From positions 16,740 through 80,739 of the forward strand of contig JAGYPB010000005.1 of NCBI GenBank assembly GCA_018399135.1: a stretch of DNA of 64,000 nt, read 5' to 3'. The notes beneath the pieces are model-generated. The model searched no databases and had not been told where the DNA came from. It saw only the letters and a list, made by a program, of their open reading frames with translations. Of this stretch, positions 41,108-49,902 are shown one piece after another; position 1 is the first letter of the stretch; each line of letters begins with the position of its first letter. This DNA is from Deltaproteobacteria bacterium (GTDB lineage Bacteria > Desulfobacterota > Desulfuromonadia > Desulfuromonadales > Geopsychrobacteraceae). A program made the translations under genes and the position numbers.

Positions 41108-41368
41108 ATGAGTGAATATCGAAAAGCGATCAAAAGAATTGATGTTTCGTCTGGTGACTCGGTTCGTATATTGCGGGAATTGCAGGAAATGAGTCAGAAC
41201 GATTTAGCTTCGCTGACAGGTATTCCGCAATCAACAATATCAGCCATCGAAAATGGTCGTGTACGCCTTGGTGTTGATCGCGCCAAAGTGTTAGCCAAAG
41301 CATTGCGCTGTCATCCAGCTGTGCTGGTTTTTCCTGGCTGGGATGTAGAGCAAGAATCTGCAGCATAA
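41108..41368 (+). CDS. XRE-family antitoxin
   Basis: An 86-residue helix-turn-helix protein: DSVRILRELQEMSQNDLASLTGIPQSTISAIENGRVRLGVDRAKVLAKALRCHPAVLVFPGW (read in parts), a standard Cro/C1 fold with short N- and C-terminal extensions. It follows the RelE-like toxin and should repress the pair and neutralise the toxin. Its stop codon lies within the R'' core of attC-like site C. Confidence 0.88.
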   Translation: MSEYRKAIKRIDVSSGDSVRILRELQEMSQNDLASLTGIPQSTISAIENGRVRLGVDRAKVLAKALRCHPAVLVFPGWDVEQESAA

Positions 41369-41420
41369 CCATTAATTACACGTGACCAGTTACGCTGGCG
41401 CGTGAATATGGGCGTTATGA
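41363..41420 (+). repeat. Integron attC-like site C (59-base-element size)
   Basis: R'' GCATAAC (41363-41369) and R' GTTATGA (41414-41420) bracket a 58-base element with a central CCAG-TTACG-CTGG hairpin and inner CACG/CGTG arms. R'' and R' differ at one outer base. The antitoxin stop codon is inside R'', as at site B. Confidence 0.65.
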
Positions 41421-41692
41421 ATACTAAAAATAGGAATCAGGATAACGGAGCCCAGGGTATCCCGGGGACATAATATACCGATGAAGAGAATATCGGTTTT
41501 ATGTTCCCCACTTGTTTCATTAATACCAACATTAACGACAGAGTCGCGGGTCACGGCCCCACCCGCCGCGTCAAAATCGAAAGAGGGTTAACGACAGCAA
41601 TAATAAAAGATCACACTTGACCAGGCAGCGATTAGGACCTAAAGCATAACCATAATATGGATCAATATGAAAACTAAATGATGGTGCTAATC
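41421..41692. other. Non-coding gap with a structured palindrome
   Basis: No gene is recognised. A long hairpin spans 41464-41509: GGGGACATAA pairs with TTATGTTCCCC (one bulge) and ACCGAT with ATCGGT inside. It looks like another REP/RAYT-type palindrome (GGGGACAT...). A second GCATAACC at 41644-41651 resembles an R'' core without a partner. Confidence 0.5.
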
Positions 41693-41944
41693 ATGAAAAC
41701 TTTATTAGCAAATTGCTCCGCAAGCATCTCCGAACTCAAGAAGAATCCCAGTGCCCTGATCGATCAGGCAGAAGGGGAACCCATAGCTATTCTCAACCAC
41801 AACCGGCCCACCGCATATCTTATTCCGGCTGAAACATATGAACAGCTGATGGAGAAACTCGAAGACTATCAGTTAGGTGTGATTGTAAGAGAGAGGCAAA
41901 ACGAAAAAATCTCTGCCATTGAAGTGAATATTGATGAGTTATAA
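41693..41944 (+). CDS. StbD/Phd-type antitoxin
   Basis: An 83-residue Phd/YefM-family antitoxin: MKTLLANCSASISELKKNPSALIDQAEGEPIAILNHNRPTAYLIPAETYEQLMEKLEDYQL (read in parts) matches the StbD subgroup. The N-terminal part binds DNA; the C-terminal tail would wrap the toxin. It overlaps the toxin gene start by 11 bases, showing translational coupling. Confidence 0.88.
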   Translation: MKTLLANCSASISELKKNPSALIDQAEGEPIAILNHNRPTAYLIPAETYEQLMEKLEDYQLGVIVRERQNEKISAIEVNIDEL

Positions 41945-42269
41945 ATACAACCTCAAATTCCTGCCAACAGCTTTTAAGGAGTGGAACAAACTCGATGGCT
42001 CCATTCAGTCACAGCTCAAAAAGAAATTAAGAGAACGTCTCCAGGAACCCCATGTGCCGGCAAGTCAGCTTTCGGGTTTTGTCAGTCATTACAAAATAAA
42101 ATTAAGGGCAAGTGGATACCGTCTCGTTTATGAAGTAAACGATGAAGAAATATGTGTTTTGGTGATAGCAGTTGGCAGAAGAGATAAGAAGAAGTTTATA
42201 AGCAAGCCTTTTATCCCCCCTACCGCTTCTCCACCTTGTTCATCAGCGCCAGTAGCAACCCCAGGGTGA
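41934..42269 (+). CDS. StbE/RelE-type toxin with abnormal C-terminus
   Basis: The first ~90 residues are a normal RelE/StbE toxin (MSYKYNLKFLPTAFKEWNKLDGSIQSQLKKKLRERLQEPHVPASQLSGF, then YKIKLRASGYRLVYEVNDEEICVLVIAVGRRDK, read in parts). The family then ends with ...VYKKAxxR. Here the frame continues FISKPFIPPTASPPCSSAPVATPG, which is the antisense of the rnfE end; the expected VYKQAF follows in another frame after one base. So the last ~20 residues are not native: a frameshift joins the toxin to unrelated sequence and makes it overlap rnfE by 50 bases. Activity is uncertain. Confidence 0.8.
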   Translation: MSYKYNLKFLPTAFKEWNKLDGSIQSQLKKKLRERLQEPHVPASQLSGFVSHYKIKLRASGYRLVYEVNDEEICVLVIAVGRRDKKKFISKPFIPPTASPPCSSAPVATPG

Positions 42270-42807
42270 TAAAGGCTCCGGGTGGCAGGATCATTAATAT
42301 GACCGGCTGATAGCCAGCGCCGAAAATCGAGAAACCAAGAAACTCACCGGCGCCGAACAGTTCACGAATGCCGCCCAGGATAAAGAGAACCAGGGTAAAA
42401 CCGGCCCCCATGCCAAGGCCGTCGGCAACCGCATGACTGACCGGATGTTTTGAAGCAAAGGCTTCAGCGCGCCCCAGAATCAGGCAGTTGCAGACAATCA
42501 GGGGGATGAAAATCCCTAACGCCTGAAACAGATCGTAGGCATAAGCCTCCATCACCAGTTGAACGACGGTGACAAAGGAGGCGATAATCAGGATAAAACA
42601 GGGAATCCTGACCTTGGCAGGGATCAGATGGCGGAAGAGGGCAACGACGGCGTTGGAACAAACCAGCACAAAGGCCGTTGCCAACCCCATGCCGAGGCCG
42701 TTTTCTGCACTGGTGGTAACCGCCAGCACCGGACATAATCCCAGCAGCAGTTTAAAGACCGCATTTTCTTTCCAGATGCCGCGGTTGAAATCAGTTGCCA
42801 GGCTCAT
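42220..42807 (-). CDS. rnfE: Rnf complex subunit RnfE
   Basis: A 195-residue membrane protein with six helices. Typical segments are GIWKENAVFKLLLGLCPVLAVT at the N-terminus, PLIVCNCLILGRAEAFASK and GLGMGAGFTLVLFILGGIRELFG. It pairs with RnfA to form the iron-sulfur-binding membrane core of the ferredoxin:NAD oxidoreductase. It is the last gene of rnfABCDGE and overlaps rnfG by 17 bases. A toxin gene with a broken 3' end overlaps its last codons on the other strand. Confidence 0.95.
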   Translation of the reverse strand: MSLATDFNRGIWKENAVFKLLLGLCPVLAVTTSAENGLGMGLATAFVLVCSNAVVALFRHLIPAKVRIPCFILIIASFVTVVQLVMEAYAYDLFQALGIFIPLIVCNCLILGRAEAFASKHPVSHAVADGLGMGAGFTLVLFILGGIRELFGAGEFLGFSIFGAGYQPVILMILPPGAFITLGLLLALMNKVEKR

Positions 42808-43405
42808 TGGTTACTCCCTGTGCGATGATTTTATCTTCATGCTCACGGTATAGTTCCAGGCCGGTTCGCACCGCCCCGACCACCGCCCGGGCAGAGATGG
42901 TGGCACCGGTCAGCTGGTCGAACTCACCCCCGTCTTTTTTGACCCGCCAATCATTACTGTCAAGGGCCTTATCGACAAACAGCGCCTTGTACCAGGGCTC
43001 ACTGATTTTATCTCCGAGCCCCGGAGTCTCAGCGTGGGTAAGAATTTCGATAGCATGGACACTGTGATCGGGGCGGATACCGACCATCACCGCAATGTTG
43101 CCACTGTAGCCATCAGGTGCCACAACCCGAAAGGCGGTGCCGACCAGTTGCTCCTCTTTTCGTCCCCGGTAAAAAACCGTTTCGACTTCTCTTCCTTGAC
43201 GATCACTGCCGGTGACGATGGTCGTGGTGTCGCTGTCGGGACTGTTATCAAATTCCGGCAGTACAGCGCTCAAGGCCCGCAGCATCTGCAGGCGACGCTG
43301 TTCGGCAATCGGTTCGCGGGTCATGCTTTCAACCGCAGCGAGAATACCGCCGGCGATAGCGGCAATCAGGGTCAGGGCAATGATCAGGCGCGAAAATTCC
43401 TTCAC
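42791..43405 (-). CDS. rnfG: Rnf complex subunit RnfG (covalent FMN)
   Basis: A 204-residue protein with an N-terminal membrane anchor (LIIALTLIAAIAGGILAAVESMT) and a periplasmic FMN-binding domain with DQLTGATISARAVV; the second Thr is the residue flavinylated by ApbE in this family (D/S-G-A-T-x-S/T). An ApbE gene lies at 62.6 kb in the same window. It relays electrons across the membrane side of Rnf. Its start overlaps the rnfD stop. Confidence 0.95.
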   Translation of the reverse strand: MKEFSRLIIALTLIAAIAGGILAAVESMTREPIAEQRRLQMLRALSAVLPEFDNSPDSDTTTIVTGSDRQGREVETVFYRGRKEEQLVGTAFRVVAPDGYSGNIAVMVGIRPDHSVHAIEILTHAETPGLGDKISEPWYKALFVDKALDSNDWRVKKDGGEFDQLTGATISARAVVGAVRTGLELYREHEDKIIAQGVTNEPGN

Positions 43406-44403
43406 TGCAGCCCTCCACGGTCATGGTGGTGATCGCCATAAATTTCCGCTCTGGTATAGCGATCGATCAGCGGGGTGGCTGCATTCATCAGCAAAATGGC
43501 GAAAGAAACCCCTTCCGGGTAGCCGCCGAACAGACGGATCAGCACAGTCAGTAGACCGCAACCGCAGCCGAAAATCAGCATTCCCCTTGCGGTAATGGGG
43601 GAAGTGACCATATCGGTGGCCATGAAAAAGACGCCCAGCATCAGACCCCCGGTCAGCAGGTGGAACAGCGGGCTGGGGTAGCGGGTCGGGTCAATCAGCC
43701 AGAAGATGCCGGCCATAACGATGACACTGCCGATAAAGCTGACCGGAATGTGCCAGGTAATGACCCTCTTGAAAATGAGAAAGAGGCCTCCCAGCAGCAG
43801 TACCAGTGCCGATACCTCTCCTAAGCTGCCTGCCATCAGTCCGTAAAAATAGCGGTCAAAGCCACTGGTAGCCATCTCGGGCAGCTGGCCAGTGAGCATC
43901 ACTGCCGACTTCATTTCACCTAAGGGGGTAGCACTGCTGAGCGCATCAAACCCCATACTTAAGGGCGCCGGTGCCGTCCAGCTGGTCATCTGAATGGGGA
44001 AAGAAATAAGCAGGACAACGCGGGCCACCAGGGCCGGGTTGAAAGGATTATAGCCAAGACCCCCAAAGATCATTTTACCGATGATAATAGCGATAGCAGC
44101 GCCCAGCAAGGCCATCCACCAAGGGCTGGAGGGCGGCAGGTTGAGTGCCAGCAGGATTCCGGTCAGGGCGGCCGATCCATCACCGATGGAAACCGGTTGC
44201 TTCATCAGTTTGCAGCACAACGCCTCACAGGCAACGCACCCGAGGGTGCAGATCAATAGCACCTTAAGTGCCGGCAGCCCGAAAAATATGACCGCAACAG
44301 CAACTGCCGGCAATAGGGCATAGATCACCAGCCGCATGATTTTGTCGGTGGTGACGCCACTGTGGATATGAGGTGATGAGGAAATATACAGGGCTTTGTC
44401 CAC
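43402..44403 (-). CDS. rnfD: Rnf complex subunit RnfD (covalent FMN, ion-translocating)
   Basis: A 333-residue NqrB/RnfD-family membrane protein with about nine helices. It starts at GTG (VDKALYISSSPHIHSG), preceded by AAAGGAAA and one base after the rnfC stop. GLGYNPFNPALVARVVLL and FFMATDMVTSPITARGML are family motifs; the Thr in TSPIT is the covalent FMN site. Together with RnfG it forms the flavin path coupled to Na+ or H+ transport. Confidence 0.95.
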   Translation of the reverse strand: MDKALYISSSPHIHSGVTTDKIMRLVIYALLPAVAVAVIFFGLPALKVLLICTLGCVACEALCCKLMKQPVSIGDGSAALTGILLALNLPPSSPWWMALLGAAIAIIIGKMIFGGLGYNPFNPALVARVVLLISFPIQMTSWTAPAPLSMGFDALSSATPLGEMKSAVMLTGQLPEMATSGFDRYFYGLMAGSLGEVSALVLLLGGLFLIFKRVITWHIPVSFIGSVIVMAGIFWLIDPTRYPSPLFHLLTGGLMLGVFFMATDMVTSPITARGMLIFGCGCGLLTVLIRLFGGYPEGVSFAILLMNAATPLIDRYTRAEIYGDHHHDRGGLQ

Positions 44404-44404
44404 G

Positions 44405-45721
44405 TCAATGTTTCCTTTTGTGTTCCATAATCGCCCCCTTGATTTCACGAATCGATTGAACCAGCGGCAGGGTGGCCGGACACTGGTAGGTACAACAACC
44501 GCATTCTATGCAGTCAAGTGCGTTGTAGGAGTCTGCTCTTTCTATCAGTCCAAGCCGCGCACAGAGGGCAATGACCGTCGGCTGTAGATGGATCGGACAC
44601 ACCTTGACGCACTGACCACAGCGTATACAGGGGCCAGGCTTTTTAATTGAGACATCCTGGTGACGTAGAACCAACAGCCCGGAGGTGCCACGAATAACGG
44701 GCACCTCCAGGGAAATCTGTGAATTGCCCATCATTGGTCCACCCAGAATAATCTTACCCGGGTCATCACTAAAACCACCACACTGCTCAATCAGATGAGA
44801 GAGGGGAGTGCCGATGACGGCCCTGAGATTTTGAGGGTTGCGAACTCCAGTCCCGGTCACCGTTGTAATCCGTTCTATCAGGGGCCGACCCTGACGCACA
44901 GCAGTGCTGACGGCTGCTGCGGTGCCGACATTCTGGACGACGGCGCCACAATCCATCGGTAACTTGCCACTGGGTACCTGGCGGCCGGTAATCGCTTCGA
45001 TCAGCTGCTTTTCGGCACCTTGCGGGTATTTTACCGGCAGCGGTTGAACTTCGATCGGTGTTTTCAAGCACAGCTTGCGCATGGCGTCGATGGCATCGGG
45101 TTTATTGTTTTCGATGGCGAGAATCACCTGGTTAACTCCAAGAATTTGGCGCAGGATGAGAATGCCATCGACAATTTTAGAGCCTTCTTCCAGCATCAGG
45201 CGATGGTCGCCGGTGAGGTAAGGCTCGCATTCCACCCCGTTGATAATCAGGGTGTCGATCCGGCGATCCGGTGGCGGTGATAATTTTATATGGGTCGGAA
45301 AGGTAGCACCGCCAAGGCCAACTATGCCGGCTTGTTGCAACAACTGACGTAACTCGTCGGGGTTCAGGCTGTCGGGGTCGTATCCCTGTAACCCTTTATG
45401 CCAGCGCTCATCGCCATCGGGGCGGATAACGACGGCGGGCAAAGGGCGACCAACAGGATGGAGGCGCGGTTCAATAGCGATCACTTCGCCCGAGGTCGGG
45501 GCGTGGATCGGAACCGACACCGGGCCTACGGCCGTTCCGATCTGCTCCCCTTTGGCAACCTGTTGACCAACCGTGACACAACAGGCTGCCGGCGCGCCGA
45601 TATGCTGCAGCATGGGAACAATCAGCTCGTTCGGCAACGAGCAGTTAACAAGTGCCTTGGTGGCCGTAGTTGCCTTGTTGTCGAGGGGATGAATCCCGCC
45701 CGGGAATGTAGGTAGCTTCAT
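44405..45721 (-). CDS. rnfC: Rnf complex subunit RnfC (NADH/FeS)
   Basis: A 438-residue cytoplasmic subunit. The N-terminal barrel-sandwich domain (PTFPGGIHPLDNKAT) is followed by the NADH/FMN-binding region (GIVGLGGATFPTHIKL, IINGVECEPYLTGDHRLM) and two [4Fe-4S] motifs near the C-terminus, CIRCGQCVKVCP and CIECGCCTYQCP. There is no Ala/Lys-rich C-terminal extension as in enterobacterial RsxC. It would be the NAD(H) site of the complex. It is followed immediately by rnfD. Confidence 0.95.
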   Translation of the reverse strand: MKLPTFPGGIHPLDNKATTATKALVNCSLPNELIVPMLQHIGAPAACCVTVGQQVAKGEQIGTAVGPVSVPIHAPTSGEVIAIEPRLHPVGRPLPAVVIRPDGDERWHKGLQGYDPDSLNPDELRQLLQQAGIVGLGGATFPTHIKLSPPPDRRIDTLIINGVECEPYLTGDHRLMLEEGSKIVDGILILRQILGVNQVILAIENNKPDAIDAMRKLCLKTPIEVQPLPVKYPQGAEKQLIEAITGRQVPSGKLPMDCGAVVQNVGTAAAVSTAVRQGRPLIERITTVTGTGVRNPQNLRAVIGTPLSHLIEQCGGFSDDPGKIILGGPMMGNSQISLEVPVIRGTSGLLVLRHQDVSIKKPGPCIRCGQCVKVCPIHLQPTVIALCARLGLIERADSYNALDCIECGCCTYQCPATLPLVQSIREIKGAIMEHKRKH

Positions 45722-45759
45722 GATATGACACTTTTTTGGTTGTTAAAGCCAGCCGAGCC

Positions 45760-46593
45760 TTAACCTGCGGGAACCGTTTCATCCGAGCCAGGTTTTTCTG
45801 CACTATTATTGTCAACCAGATCGCGAATACACTTCATCGGACATTTGGCAATGGCCAGGGCCGCATTGTCTGCCTGAGCATAATTGACCCGGGCAAGAAG
45901 GTTGTCGATGGTATAAGCCTCCGGGACGGTTTTTTTACAGATGTTGCAACCGATACAGCCGACCTGACAGTATTTTCGCACCTCGGCCCCTTTGTCGTGG
46001 CTGTTGCACAACACGTGGGTGGTAACCGTTTTGGGTGCCATGATCATCACCTGGCGTGGACAGGCTTTGAGGCACTGCTCACAGCCGGTACATTTGTCGC
46101 GGTCAATAACAGCGAGATGCTCCGGGGTCATAGTGATTGCCCCAAAAAGGCAGGCGCGTACGCAGGAACCGAGACCAAGGCAGCCACCGGGGCAGGATTT
46201 GGGGCCACCGGCCAGCTTTTGCGCGGCATTGCAGTCTTCCAGCCCCAGATAATGATACTTCTGCCGGGCCAGATTGTCCCCGCCTTGACAGATCACTACA
46301 GCGACCGCCGGCTCTTTAACCTTGATCTTGATTCCCAGAATATCTGCCAGCGCTTCTGCTGTCTGCTGTCCGCCCGGCGGGCACAGATTCGGAGCCAGTC
46401 GTCCTTCGGCCACTGCCCGGGCGTAGCCGGAACAGCCTGGTTCGCCACAGGCCCCGCAGTTGACACCCGGCAATGCGGCCAGAATGGCCGCTTCCCTGGG
46501 GTCCACCTCTACGGCAAACTTTTTGGCGGCAATCCCGAGAGCGGTAGCGGCGACCAGGCCGATGCCACCAAGACAGGCTACGGCTGCAAGCAT
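45760..46593 (-). CDS. rnfB: Rnf complex subunit RnfB (ferredoxin side)
   Basis: A 277-residue FeS protein: N-terminal membrane helix (MLAAVACLGGIGLVAATALGIAA), a four-Cys domain (CGACGEPGCSGYARAVA ... C), and ferredoxin-like clusters including CPGGCLGLGSCVRACLFGAI, CTGCEQCLKACP and CIGCNICKKTVPEAY. It accepts electrons from ferredoxin in the forward reaction. The third cluster motif has Lys-Thr in place of the last CysPro, so that cluster may be incomplete. It sits between rnfA and rnfC. Confidence 0.95.
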   Translation of the reverse strand: MLAAVACLGGIGLVAATALGIAAKKFAVEVDPREAAILAALPGVNCGACGEPGCSGYARAVAEGRLAPNLCPPGGQQTAEALADILGIKIKVKEPAVAVVICQGGDNLARQKYHYLGLEDCNAAQKLAGGPKSCPGGCLGLGSCVRACLFGAITMTPEHLAVIDRDKCTGCEQCLKACPRQVMIMAPKTVTTHVLCNSHDKGAEVRKYCQVGCIGCNICKKTVPEAYTIDNLLARVNYAQADNAALAIAKCPMKCIRDLVDNNSAEKPGSDETVPAG

Positions 46594-46624
46594 CTTAAAT
46601 ATCCATAAAAAAGGGATTTCGTCA

Positions 46625-47206
46625 TCATATTTTCACCAGTCCCGCAAAGCCCATAAACGCCAGCGACAGCAACCCGGCGGTAATCAGGGCAATAGCGGTA
46701 CCGCGAAAAGCGTCAGGCACCGGACACAGATCGATGCGTTCACGCAGTCCGGCAAACAGCACCATGGCCAAGGTAAAACCGATTCCCGCACCAATGGCAA
46801 AAACCAGCGACTCAATAAACGAGTAGGAATTCTGGATGTTGAGAACAGCAACTCCGAGCACTGCGCAATTAGTAGTGATCAGCGGCAGAAAAATTCCCAG
46901 AGACTGATAGAGTACCGGGCTGGCTTTCTGGACAATCATCTCGACCAGTTGCACCAGTGAAGCGATGACCAGAATAAAAGCGATGGTTTGCAGATAGTCG
47001 AGGTTAAAAGGGGCGAGAATAAAGTATTGAATGAACCAGGTGACAACAGAAGCAACTGCCATGACAAAGATAACCGCCATCCCCATGCCGATGGAAGTCT
47101 CGACTTTTTTGGAAACCCCAAGAAATGGACAGATGCCTAAAAAGCGCGCCAGAACGAAGTTGTTGACGAAAACGGCACTGACAAGAATCAGGATGAGCGA
47201 AACCAT
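46625..47206 (-). CDS. rnfA: Rnf complex subunit RnfA
   Basis: A 193-residue membrane protein with six helices: [24 protein letters not shown] near the N-terminus contains the Cys that, with the matching NCxxLG in RnfE and [10 protein letters not shown] here, holds the intramembrane FeS cluster. I placed the start at the ATG after GGGAG; an in-frame GTG 30 bases earlier is less likely. It is the first gene of rnfABCDGE, so the promoter should lie just upstream at about 47.2-47.3 kb. Confidence 0.95.
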   Translation of the reverse strand: MVSLILILVSAVFVNNFVLARFLGICPFLGVSKKVETSIGMGMAVIFVMAVASVVTWFIQYFILAPFNLDYLQTIAFILVIASLVQLVEMIVQKASPVLYQSLGIFLPLITTNCAVLGVAVLNIQNSYSFIESLVFAIGAGIGFTLAMVLFAGLRERIDLCPVPDAFRGTAIALITAGLLSLAFMGFAGLVKI

Positions 47207-47315
47207 AAGTGGTACTCCCGCAGATATGACAACCAAGACGGGATACTATCATGAGGGGAGACCCTTGTTTTGTCAAAGAGATTTAACCAAACACTGTTCG
47301 TAAGTATGCCTGGAT

Positions 47316-48017
47316 TCAGGCTGAAGGATGGGCTTGTTTGCTGAAATAACGGCGTTCCGGTCGACCGACGGTTCCATACACCAGTTCGGCGGCCAACTCG
47401 TCGTGAGCCACCAGATATTCGAGATAACGTCTTGCTGTCGTGCGCCCGGCACCGATGGTTCCGGCAACTTCCTCAGCACTGAGTCCTTGTGGGTGAGGTT
47501 GAACAAAAACTGCCTGGATTTTTTTCAGGGTCAGGGCGTCAATTCCTTTCGGGAGGATCGGCTCGCCGGCGGTGGCGGACTTATAGGGATGCAGCAGGCG
47601 ATCGACAGTGTGTTGATCCAGGGTCGCTTCAGCAGTTATCCGCAGACGGTAGTCACGGAACCGCTCAAGGGCTTCCTTGAAGCGCTGAAACATGACCGGT
47701 TTGAGAATATAGTCGAACACGCCGCCGTGGATAGCCTCCTGCAGGGGCTCCAGTTCTTTTGCTGCGGTAATAAGGATGACATCTGTGGCCTGGTGGCGGG
47801 CGCGCAGGTTCCAGAGAATCTCGGTACCTTTCCCTTCAGGAAAATACAGATCGAGCAGAATCAGATCCGGTTGCAGCAGAGCACTCATCTTTTCTGCATC
47901 TTCAAGAGTTCCGGCTATTCCGCAGACAGCGAATCCTTCAATTTTCTCGGCAAAATGCTGATGAATTTCAGCAATCTGGGGATCATCATCAACAATAAGA
48001 ATTTGGAGCATCATCAA
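47316..48017 (-). CDS. CitB/DcuR-family response regulator
   Basis: A 233-residue response regulator: receiver with ILIVDDDPQIAEIHQ, phospho-Asp in LILLDLYFP and Lys in YILKPV, followed by a C-terminal helix-turn-helix (GLSAEEVAGTIGAGRTTARRYLEYLVAHDEL) characteristic of the CitB/DcuR/DpiA group. Its start overlaps the kinase stop by four bases. With the kinase it should control the divergent tricarboxylate transporter. Confidence 0.92.
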   Translation of the reverse strand: MMMLQILIVDDDPQIAEIHQHFAEKIEGFAVCGIAGTLEDAEKMSALLQPDLILLDLYFPEGKGTEILWNLRARHQATDVILITAAKELEPLQEAIHGGVFDYILKPVMFQRFKEALERFRDYRLRITAEATLDQHTVDRLLHPYKSATAGEPILPKGIDALTLKKIQAVFVQPHPQGLSAEEVAGTIGAGRTTARRYLEYLVAHDELAAELVYGTVGRPERRYFSKQAHPSA

Positions 48018-49624
48018 TGCGTATCCTTTAGTTTTGGAATGAAAACACTGAACATGGCTCCCCCAAGATCACTATCGGAGATGGTGATCTGGCCAGCCAG
48101 AGCGGTCAGCGCCAATTTAACCAAATACAAACCCTGACCCCTGTCAGTGCTTTTTGTCGTGTATCCTCTGACAAAAATATCATCCGTCAGTGCGGCCGGT
48201 ACGCCACTACCGGAGTCCTCTATTTCAAAAACCAGATCATTGCCGATATCGGTCATGGTCAGCCTGACCCGGGGTGGGCGGGTGTGGTTAAGGGCTGCAT
48301 CGAAGGCATTGTCGATCAGGTTGCCAAGAATGGTAATGGTTTTTTCCCGATTGAGGGAAGCAGGAACATCAATCAACTGACTTTCCGGGTCGATCATGAA
48401 ATCGATGTGCAGTTCCTTGGCGTGGTTGTATTTACCGATCAGAAATGCGGCCAGAATCGGATGTGGAACCGCTCGCGCCAGAAAGGCGATCAGCCCCTGA
48501 TAGCCGGCGGATTCTTTGCTGATCAGCTCCAGAGCTTTCTGTGCGTGTCCGACCTGAATCAGCCCGGCAATGGTGTGTAGTTTGTTGGAGTATTCGTGGG
48601 TTTGAGCCCGCAGCATCTGTGAGTACTCCTTGACTTGGGAAAGCTGCCTGGCCAGGGTATCGATTTCATCTTTGCTTCTGAAGCTGGCCACCGCCCCGCA
48701 GATTTCTCCATGCTCTACCATGGGTACCGTATTGATAATCAGGGCTTTATCATTAACAACCAACTCCTGGTCAACCCGTTGCTCGCCACCGCCGAGGATC
48801 AGGCTCAGCTTCGCGCCCGGCAGAACGTCACGAATATGTTGTCCAAGAACCTCCTCTCTGTCTCTTTTTCCAAGAATTTCGATGGCTTGTTGGTTGACGA
48901 CGGATACTTCGGAATTGCGATCAATGGCAACAATCCCTTCCCGGATCGATTGGATAATGGTATTGCGTTCGGTAAACAGATGTGCGATCTGTTCCGGCTC
49001 CAGATTAAAGATTGCCTTTTTGAAACGGCGAGAAATGGTGATGGCGCCAAGGATTCCCAGAATAATCAGGAGGCTGACCATGCCGACGGCACGCAGACGA
49101 TGCACTAGGACTATGTTTTCAACATCATCCAGAAGGTAACCGACCGACACAATGCCGATGATCTCACCGCTGTGATCAACAATTGGGGCTTTACCCCGGA
49201 TGGAAGGCCCGAGGGTGCCGACTGCGCGAGAAATATAGAATTCACCCAGTTCTAAGGCACGCTTATTGTCTCCGCCGACCATCTCCTTGCCGAGACGATC
49301 AGGAAGCGGGTGTGAGTAGCGGATGCTGTCCCGGTCGCCGATCACAATAAATTCCGCCCCTGATTCCTGTCGTAGATTTTCTGCCAGCGCTTGCAAAACG
49401 CCGTCCGGATCAGAGGCACTCACCAGATCTTTTACCTGAGGCAGCCGGGCAACCATTCTGGCGGCTTGCAGTGCTCGTTTACCAATTTCCTCTTCCAGGA
49501 CGTTGCCGATAATCACGGCGTGCAGGCCACCGACAATCAGGGTCAGGGGCAACACCAGCAGACACACCAGTAGAATCATTCGACTTTGCAGGCTGGAAAA
49601 AAGTTGGGACAGGCGCAGCTGCAT
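48014..49624 (-). CDS. CitA/DcuS-family sensor histidine kinase
   Basis: A 536-residue sensor: TM1 ~16-38, periplasmic PAS/sCache domain with GDRDSIRYSHPLPDRLGKEMVGGD (the RYSHP motif of citrate/C4-dicarboxylate sensors), TM2 ~180-200, cytoplasmic PAS (NTIIQSIREGIVAIDRNSEVSVVN), a DHp with RAQTHEYSNKLHTIAGLIQ (the phosphorylated His in the HEYSNKLH box of this family) and a HATPase domain (NLIDNAFDAALNH, TDRGQGLYL). It probably senses a di- or tricarboxylate. It is divergent from tctC with a 278-base gap that should hold the regulated promoter. Confidence 0.93.
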   Translation of the reverse strand: MQLRLSQLFSSLQSRMILLVCLLVLPLTLIVGGLHAVIIGNVLEEEIGKRALQAARMVARLPQVKDLVSASDPDGVLQALAENLRQESGAEFIVIGDRDSIRYSHPLPDRLGKEMVGGDNKRALELGEFYISRAVGTLGPSIRGKAPIVDHSGEIIGIVSVGYLLDDVENIVLVHRLRAVGMVSLLIILGILGAITISRRFKKAIFNLEPEQIAHLFTERNTIIQSIREGIVAIDRNSEVSVVNQQAIEILGKRDREEVLGQHIRDVLPGAKLSLILGGGEQRVDQELVVNDKALIINTVPMVEHGEICGAVASFRSKDEIDTLARQLSQVKEYSQMLRAQTHEYSNKLHTIAGLIQVGHAQKALELISKESAGYQGLIAFLARAVPHPILAAFLIGKYNHAKELHIDFMIDPESQLIDVPASLNREKTITILGNLIDNAFDAALNHTRPPRVRLTMTDIGNDLVFEIEDSGSGVPAALTDDIFVRGYTTKSTDRGQGLYLVKLALTALAGQITISDSDLGGAMFSVFIPKLKDTH

Positions 49625-49902
49625 GATGGTGTTATTGCTCCTGGGCTTTTGGGTTTGAAAATGGTTTGGCTTTGAGATGAACAGGCCGGCCTGCCGAAAA
49701 AACGAAGGATCGTTTAAGTTGACATTGTTGCATGAACAAAATGAACAGAATAGCCCTTATAAAACAAAAAAATCTTATGGCGGAATTCTTTACAAGCTGT
49801 GTTCGCAGACTACAATGAGCATATAAAAAATCAAACAGTGTTTTTTGGTGGGTTGCGGCATTGTCCGTAGCCCTTGTATCCCTGCGTGTAAAGGAGAAGG
49901 TT

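Noticed and set aside
45736..46608. 290-codon plus-strand frame opposite rnfB
   Set aside because: Antisense of a well-supported Rnf subunit, no recognisable domain or ribosome site.
47328..48137. Long plus-strand frame opposite the CitB-type regulator
   Set aside because: It is the antisense shadow of the regulator and kinase genes; composition and lack of motifs confirm this.
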